A DNA stretch of 36,419 nucleotides from Prevotellaceae bacterium (GTDB taxonomy: Bacteria; Bacteroidota; Bacteroidia; Bacteroidales; UBA932), in contig JAITIL010000018.1 in NCBI GenBank assembly GCA_031279475.1, forward strand, positions 1 through 36,419, read 5' to 3'. The position numbers and the translations under genes are program-made. Shown here piece by piece: positions 32,701 to 36,419 of this stretch. How positions within the stretch are numbered: position 1 is the stretch's first letter; each line of letters opens with the position of its first letter. Under the pieces are notes generated by a model that saw nothing but the letters and a program-made list of their open reading frames with translations, did no database searches and had not been told where the DNA came from.

Positions 32701-33181
32701 CAATCATCTTATAATATTCCCATTCCATTTGGCAATAGATCGCTATCAGGTGGCAGTAGGCGGCACCCAGTACCTCAACATGGATTTCGATTACCATATC
32801 ACCGTACTCAAGTCGCCTGTTCCTTTTAGATTCGGGCTCAACCTGAAAGGAAACCCCGACCACATGAAAATCAGATTAGCTAAAGCGCTTTATAAAGACA
32901 TCGGAGACCCGGTGAAAAAACAGTCACTCTACGGGGTATTGTTTAACCTCAGAAACGCGATGGAGCGAAAAATAAAAACCGATATTGAAACCATCATCAA
33001 CCGGGAGCCCGTGCGCCGCACACGCACAGACGAAAGACTGCTGGCGAACCGTGTACCGTCCATAGACGACAGCCTGCGCGTGTTCTTTGTGTCCGACACC
33101 ACCGGCGTGCCGCCCATCGACTCCCTCCAAACCGACGACCTTATTGTCTTGCAAGACACCACCGCGATACAAAATGAATAA
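29798..33181 (+). CDS. AsmA-like protein
   Basis: An 1127-aa protein with one N-terminal membrane helix (PVLIVLLSMMLLVILCVGAV) followed by a very long, beta-rich region. The N-terminal part (ITPLLLHFSNRHLNAEVQCEAVD and FNPMTYLKKDKLVIHHIYL) and the C-terminal AsmA-type region (residues about 780-1060) match the AsmA/TamB/DUF748 group, thought to form bridges that carry lipids between inner and outer membranes. A basic, Ser/Arg-rich stretch at about 615-655 interrupts the strands. It ends the plus-strand run with the ABC exporter pair and could share a role in envelope lipid transport; that link is inference. Confidence 0.87.
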   Translation: MKVIKPVLIVLLSMMLLVILCVGAVGYVVVTPERITPLLLHFSNRHLNAEVQCEAVDVTIFSTFPNMGIRLKNGYIIKPAPDSLSGADSVTQHASDTLLRFSSCVISFNPMTYLKKDKLVIHHIYLDRPDIYATIDKDGKANWEALLPASNNATTIDTTAFQMPELNLEQLRITGGKIVYTDRKAYIQYIMEDCDMSLTGNVNKDSAQLHLQLDMQALSLWRDRQCMANRIPLQFSTFLQQELVNKRIHIGQARCTLAGIEFDVNGNLQWDDTQDNNLMVNLHYNLHAPSIPKLLAMVPPSLSALPSKLTTSGEMTFNGSLTGVLGANSYPVLRTNFKLTDGKLRSVKHPNRRGIEHLQLESEAYIDLTNKTPSSFRIDKFTVQSPSVNFTASGAVDDLFGNPFIKAHLAGRFNFYRMSRMLPLADSMDTGGQIQMDVSGECFLADVMNLNYGKIKANGVVDVDSVKFHYPAQQISVAAPFLRARFGANVKDTTRRGRERDILFRGHINSDSIKIVFGELLLNSDALSVTFSTSKPKDTATIAPVFSNIKTGKTQIEMGGMKIQAHKATGTALFAAQRNNPSKPEYTLRFALDTLNARTPDFSGRVNTGRLHIKAQPRPQQARRRNSTADTASRSNRQRTIRNSAANQSIVNMRLQSDEARAALQQWEITGSFDIQGARLRTPYFPTRIQITDGALQFSTDSLHLKTLQLHIGRSSMNLGGKIHGIRQALLRNGRIKADLSIDAQTINLNQLMRAMVAGSNYSSMDSTAKNAITANVMNDHAEIVEVSDSGSTGGVFIVPRNIDFTLQANLKKVLYSKLELDDINTRIFIRNQAIHLPEIKFRSNVGDMQMSFSYQAPDATSAHIGATVALHHIQVKQLIETFPLFDTLTPMLRSFEGVVDCNMVAAADLDSLMNIQFPAAEASCLVKGKDLVLLDGETFTEIAKTLHFKNKQRNLIDSISVEMILRDNHLIIFPFHLAIDRYQVAVGGTQYLNMDFDYHITVLKSPVPFRFGLNLKGNPDHMKIRLAKALYKDIGDPVKKQSLYGVLFNLRNAMERKIKTDIETIINREPVRRTRTDERLLANRVPSIDDSLRVFFVSDTTGVPPIDSLQTDDLIVLQDTTAIQNE

Positions 33182-33221
33182 GTGACACGAGGCAGGAAAA
33201 ATTCCAGGCACTTACATTTCC

Positions 33222-33318
33222 TAAAAACAAAACAAGGAAGATTGCTCTTCCTTGTTTGCCTTTAACCTAACCAAAAACTTTACCCATGAAATAAGGTCTG
33301 TTTTCAGGTGCAAAGGTA
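33222..33318 (-). ncRNA. candidate small RNA downstream of clpB
   Basis: On the minus strand a perfect -7 element TACCTTTG (33311-33318) is followed by about 50 bases without a frame and then by the hairpin terminator at 33230-33257 and its T-rich tail. A transcript of roughly 80 bases from about 33305 would result. No -33 TTTG lies at standard distance. It could instead be only the clpB 3' end. Confidence 0.3.
33230..33257. terminator. strong hairpin terminator between asmA-like gene and clpB
   Basis: AAACAAGGAAGA (33230-33241) pairs perfectly with TCTTCCTTGTTT (33246-33257) around a four-base loop. In the minus direction it is followed by a T-rich tail (TTGTTTTTAG), so it is a good terminator for clpB or for the short minus transcript proposed here, and may also work for the plus strand. 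Confidence 0.85.
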
Positions 33319-33351
33319 CGGCAATATTGCATTGCACACGTTAAGCAAACA

Positions 33352-35952
33352 TTAAATTTTCTTTTCTTTTTTATTGCTAAACACCAAGCCATCTCCGAAG
33401 TAATCGACCATCACCATATGCGCGGCGCTCACTTTTCCTTGCAGTATTTCTTTGGCCAATTCATTGGTAATTTCACGTTGCAACAAGCGCTTCACCGGCC
33501 GCGCGCCATACAACGGGTCGTATCCACGCTGCACCAGATAAGTGAGCGCAAAGTCTGTAAGCTCAAGTTCGATGCCGCTATTGGCAAGCAGTTTCTTCAA
33601 GTTGTTCAATTGCAATTCCACAATTTCGCGGATATTATTTTCCGTTAGCGGGTTGAACATTACAATTTCGTCAATGCGGTTCAGGAACTCCGGCCTGATG
33701 GTTTGCCGCAACAGTTCGAGCACTTCCTGCTTGCTCTCGGCCAACAGGTGGTCGCGGTTACTGTCGGTGAGTTTGCCCAGGTTTTCCTGTATCAGGTGCG
33801 ACCCGGCGTTCGACGTCATGATGATAATCGTATTCTTGAAATCCACCGTGCGGCCTTTGTTGTCGGTGAGGCGGCCATCGTCGAGGACTTGCAGCAGCAC
33901 ATTAAACACATCTGGATGCGCCTTTTCAATTTCGTCGAGCAGCACCACCGAATAAGGCTTGTGGCGCACCGCTTCGGTGAGTTGTCCGCCTTCTTCATAA
34001 CCCACATAGCCCGGCGGCGCTCCCATCAAGCGGCTTACAGCATGGCGTTCCTGATATTCGCTCATATCGATGCGCGTCATCATATTCTCATCGTTAAACA
34101 GGAAATCGGCCAGGGCCTTAGCCAGCTCGGTTTTGCCTACGCCGGTAGTGCCCATGAACAAAAACGAACCGATAGGCCGCCGCGCATCCTGCAATCCCGC
34201 ACGACTCCGGCGCACCGCATCGGAAATAACGGCAATGGCCTCTTCCTGCCCCACTATCCGGCCATGCAACGCCTGTTCCATGTCGAGCAATTTTTCCCGT
34301 TCGCTCTGCAACATACGTTGTACGGGGATGCCCGTCCACTTGGCCACCACTTCGGCAATGTCTTCCGCATCTACCTCTTCGTCTACCAGCGTGAAATTGC
34401 GTTCCTCTTTTTGCCTGTTCAGTTGCTCAATTTCCTTTTCCGCTTCTACCATTTTGCCGTAGCGTATTTCCGCCACGGCGCCGTAATCACCGCGCCGTTC
34501 GGCGTCTTCGGCGCGAAACTTCAAGTCTTCAATCAGCTGTTTGTTCTTCTGAATGGCGTCCACCAAATCTTTTTCTTCCTTCCAGTGTGCGCGTTGCACC
34601 GTAAGCTGTTCTTCAAAATCACTGATTTGCTTCGACAATTCTTCAAGTTTCTTCTCGTCGCCTTCGCGCTTGATGGCCGCCCGCTCAATCTCCAGTTGGC
34701 GCACCTTACGGTCGAGTTCGTCAATCGGTTGCGGTACCGAATTCATTTCAAGGCGCAGGCGCGCCGCCGCTTCGTCAATCAGGTCAATGGCCTTGTCGGG
34801 CAGGTAGCGCGACGAAATGTAGCGGGTAGAAAGTTCCACCGCCGCAATAATCGCCTCGTCCTTGATGTGCACTTTATGGTGATTTTCATAGCGCTCTTTC
34901 AATCCCCGCAAAATAGAAATCGCGTCGGGCGCCGACGGCTCGTCCACCATGACGATTTGGAATCGACGCTCCAGCGCCTTGTCCTTCTCAAAATATTTCT
35001 GGTATTCATCCAAGGTTGTGGCGCCCACCGCACGCAGTTCGCCGCGCGCCAGTGCGGGTTTCAGGATATTGGCGGCGTCCATGGCGCCCTCGCTCTTGCC
35101 GGCGCCCACCAAGGTGTGAATTTCGTCAATAAACAAAATGATTTCGCCGGCCGCCGCCGACACCTCGCGCACCACCGCTTTCAGGCGTTCCTCAAACTCT
35201 CCTTTATACTTGGCGCCGGCAATCAGCGCCCCCATGTCGAGCGAAAAAATTTGTTTCGAACGCAAATCTTCCGGCACATCGCCTATAATAATACGATGAG
35301 CAATGCCTTCGGCAATGGCCGTTTTCCCCACGCCCGGCTCGCCCACTAAAATAGGGTTGTTTTTCGTGCGGCGACTTAAAATCTGCAGTACGCGGCGGAT
35401 TTCGTCGTCGCGCCCTATCACCGGGTCGAGCTTGCCCGTGCGTGCCTGCTCGTTCAGGTTTACCGCATACCGGTTCAGCGCATCATACGTTTCCTCCGCC
35501 GACGCGCTGTTTACTTTCGCGCCCTTGCGCAGTTCCGCAATGGCCGCTTTCAAATCTTTTTCGTTAATTCCACTGTCTTTCATCAGTTGGGCGATATTGT
35601 CGCCCTCGCCAAGCAAGCCCAGCAAAATATGTTCTACCGACACAAACTGGTCGCCCATTTTCGTAGCATATTCCTGCGCCTTTTGCAGCGCCTTATTGGC
35701 ATACGACGACAGGTATGGCTCGCCGCCCGTCACCTTCGGATAATGTTCCACTGCATCATTTACCGCCTTCGTCAAGGCAGGAAGCGCAATGCCAAGTTTG
35801 CGCAGCAGGAGGTTTGTAATACCCTCGCTGTCGGAGAGCATTGCTTTCAGCAAATGCCCGCTGTCCACCGCCTGCTGGGAAGCGTTTTTTGCCATTTGAA
35901 TAGCCTGTTGTACGGTTTCCTGCGATTTTATAGTAAAATTATTCAAATTCAT
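33352..35952 (-). CDS. clpB: ATP-dependent disaggregase ClpB
   Basis: Hsp100 chaperone that pulls proteins out of aggregates with DnaK. The 866-aa protein has the Clp N-domain (about 1-145), first AAA+ domain with Walker A GEPGVGKT (204-211) and Walker [15 protein letters not shown], a long middle coiled coil (about 400-525) that marks ClpB as distinct from ClpA/ClpC, and a second AAA+ domain with [11 protein letters not shown] and [15 protein letters not shown]. The ATG at 35952 fits the family start ([12 protein letters not shown]) and is preceded by aaaaggag nine bases upstream, one of the few Shine-Dalgarno sites here. The upstream GTG at 36003 is unlikely. No CIRCE element is seen. Confidence 0.97.
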   Translation of the reverse strand: MNLNNFTIKSQETVQQAIQMAKNASQQAVDSGHLLKAMLSDSEGITNLLLRKLGIALPALTKAVNDAVEHYPKVTGGEPYLSSYANKALQKAQEYATKMGDQFVSVEHILLGLLGEGDNIAQLMKDSGINEKDLKAAIAELRKGAKVNSASAEETYDALNRYAVNLNEQARTGKLDPVIGRDDEIRRVLQILSRRTKNNPILVGEPGVGKTAIAEGIAHRIIIGDVPEDLRSKQIFSLDMGALIAGAKYKGEFEERLKAVVREVSAAAGEIILFIDEIHTLVGAGKSEGAMDAANILKPALARGELRAVGATTLDEYQKYFEKDKALERRFQIVMVDEPSAPDAISILRGLKERYENHHKVHIKDEAIIAAVELSTRYISSRYLPDKAIDLIDEAAARLRLEMNSVPQPIDELDRKVRQLEIERAAIKREGDEKKLEELSKQISDFEEQLTVQRAHWKEEKDLVDAIQKNKQLIEDLKFRAEDAERRGDYGAVAEIRYGKMVEAEKEIEQLNRQKEERNFTLVDEEVDAEDIAEVVAKWTGIPVQRMLQSEREKLLDMEQALHGRIVGQEEAIAVISDAVRRSRAGLQDARRPIGSFLFMGTTGVGKTELAKALADFLFNDENMMTRIDMSEYQERHAVSRLMGAPPGYVGYEEGGQLTEAVRHKPYSVVLLDEIEKAHPDVFNVLLQVLDDGRLTDNKGRTVDFKNTIIIMTSNAGSHLIQENLGKLTDSNRDHLLAESKQEVLELLRQTIRPEFLNRIDEIVMFNPLTENNIREIVELQLNNLKKLLANSGIELELTDFALTYLVQRGYDPLYGARPVKRLLQREITNELAKEILQGKVSAAHMVMVDYFGDGLVFSNKKEKKI

Positions 35953-36032
35953 ATATTCAACTCCTTTTCGTTTTTCCCTACAAATTAACAAATTCCTTGC
36001 CACACATAAAAAGATGACATTTTGACACAGTA

Positions 36033-36145
36033 ATTAGTGGTTAACGGTTAGTGATTAGTGTAGCTAATCCTTCATATTTCATAGATGGCGCCCGGGCTTC
36101 GCCCTCGCAATGACGACCATTAATTACCAACCGTTAACTACTAAT
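36033..36145. repeat. inverted-repeat element upstream of clpB
   Basis: Two 20-base arms, 36033-36052 (attagtggttaacggttagt) and 36126-36145, are inverted copies with 18 of 20 matches. The 73 bases between include gggcttcgccctcgcaatga, which resembles the CATTGCGAGG-type dispersed repeats of many bacterial genomes. The right arm ends exactly at the -33 TTTG of the plus-strand promoter. No transposase frame is present, so it is a small non-autonomous or REP-like element. Confidence 0.6.
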
Positions 36146-36175
36146 TTGTTTATTCCGAAATTCTTTCTACCTTTG
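36145..36175 (+). promoter_or_regulatory. complete plus-strand promoter near the window end
   Basis: TTTG (36145-36148), exactly 19 bases, TACCTTTG (36168-36175): a perfect match to the Bacteroidota pattern. An ATG follows eight bases later at 36184. Confidence 0.7.
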
Positions 36176-36183
36176 CGCGGAAC

Positions 36184-36399
<216 letters not shown>

Positions 36400-36419
36400 A
36401 GACATCGCAAAAAAAATAA

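Larger units (their letters stand above)
35953..36180. other. clpB upstream region, no gene
   Basis: Holds the clpB 5' region, an imperfect promoter-like CAAATTAA (35981-35988, one mismatch to the minus -7 element), and the inverted-repeat element described separately. No other coding frame is supported. Confidence 0.6.

Noticed and set aside
33703-35349. A 548-codon open frame on the plus strand opposite clpB
   Set aside because: It is an antisense shadow of clpB, whose domains and start are certain. The translation is rich in His, Arg and Phe without any family motif, and no promoter precedes it.
36033-36145. Invertible promoter of the Bacteroides capsule type
   Set aside because: No TAnnTTTG lies between the arms; the promoter is outside the right arm, and no invertase gene is seen.

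Overview
The window looks like chromosomal DNA of a Bacteroidota bacterium, probably of the order Bacteroidales. Three things point there: the gene families (an acylornithine-type arginine pathway, DUF4834, DUF3127, an AsmA-like giant, GPH-type maltose transporter plus GH65 phosphorylase), the almost complete lack of Shine-Dalgarno sites, and many matches to the Bacteroidota promoter -7 element TAnnTTTG, several with TTTG 18-22 bases upstream. Base composition is moderate, with a visibly AT-richer patch around 20.8-22.8 kb. I cannot name the species.

Layout. 1-119: no gene seen. 120-4406 (minus): a maltose use cassette of transporter, beta-phosphoglucomutase and GH65 maltose phosphorylase. 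4503-6664 (minus): a small membrane protein, a LytS-type histidine kinase and a LytTR response regulator. 6707-15529 (minus): a complete arginine cluster, in transcription order leader peptide, GNAT acyltransferase, argG, argC, argD, a decayed DUF4160/DUF2442 pair, argF', argB, argE-like deacylase, argH. Only carbamoyl-phosphate synthase is missing. 15562-16251 (plus): purQ, divergent from the arginine promoter. 16346-18113 (minus): an Rpn-type PD-(D/E)XK protein with a repetitive coiled-coil tail and a secreted protein of unknown function. 18185-25148 (plus): an unknown membrane-anchored protein, DUF4834, GT2 glycosyltransferase, MsbA-like ABC exporter and long-chain acyl-CoA ligase, all tightly spaced. 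25293-27472 (minus): ureohydrolase, FKBP isomerase, DUF3127. 27543-33181 (plus): a NatA/NatB-type ABC exporter pair and an AsmA-like protein. 33352-35952 (minus): clpB. 35953-36419: an inverted-repeat element, a full plus-strand promoter, and a short frame interrupted by 42 perfect AG repeats at the window edge.

How it fits together. Imported maltose is split by phosphorolysis to glucose and beta-glucose 1-phosphate, and the latter becomes glucose 6-phosphate. The arginine cluster encodes a pathway through N-acyl intermediates; the transcarbamylase has Ser at the residue that separates succinyl- from acetylornithine enzymes, which points to the succinyl version known from Bacteroides fragilis.

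The most notable find is a 21-codon leader frame immediately downstream of the arginine promoter. It carries four rare-looking Arg codons in six positions and contains a perfect TTGAT-N4-ATCAA palindrome. It looks like an arginine-sensing leader (attenuator) that I do not recognise from described systems.
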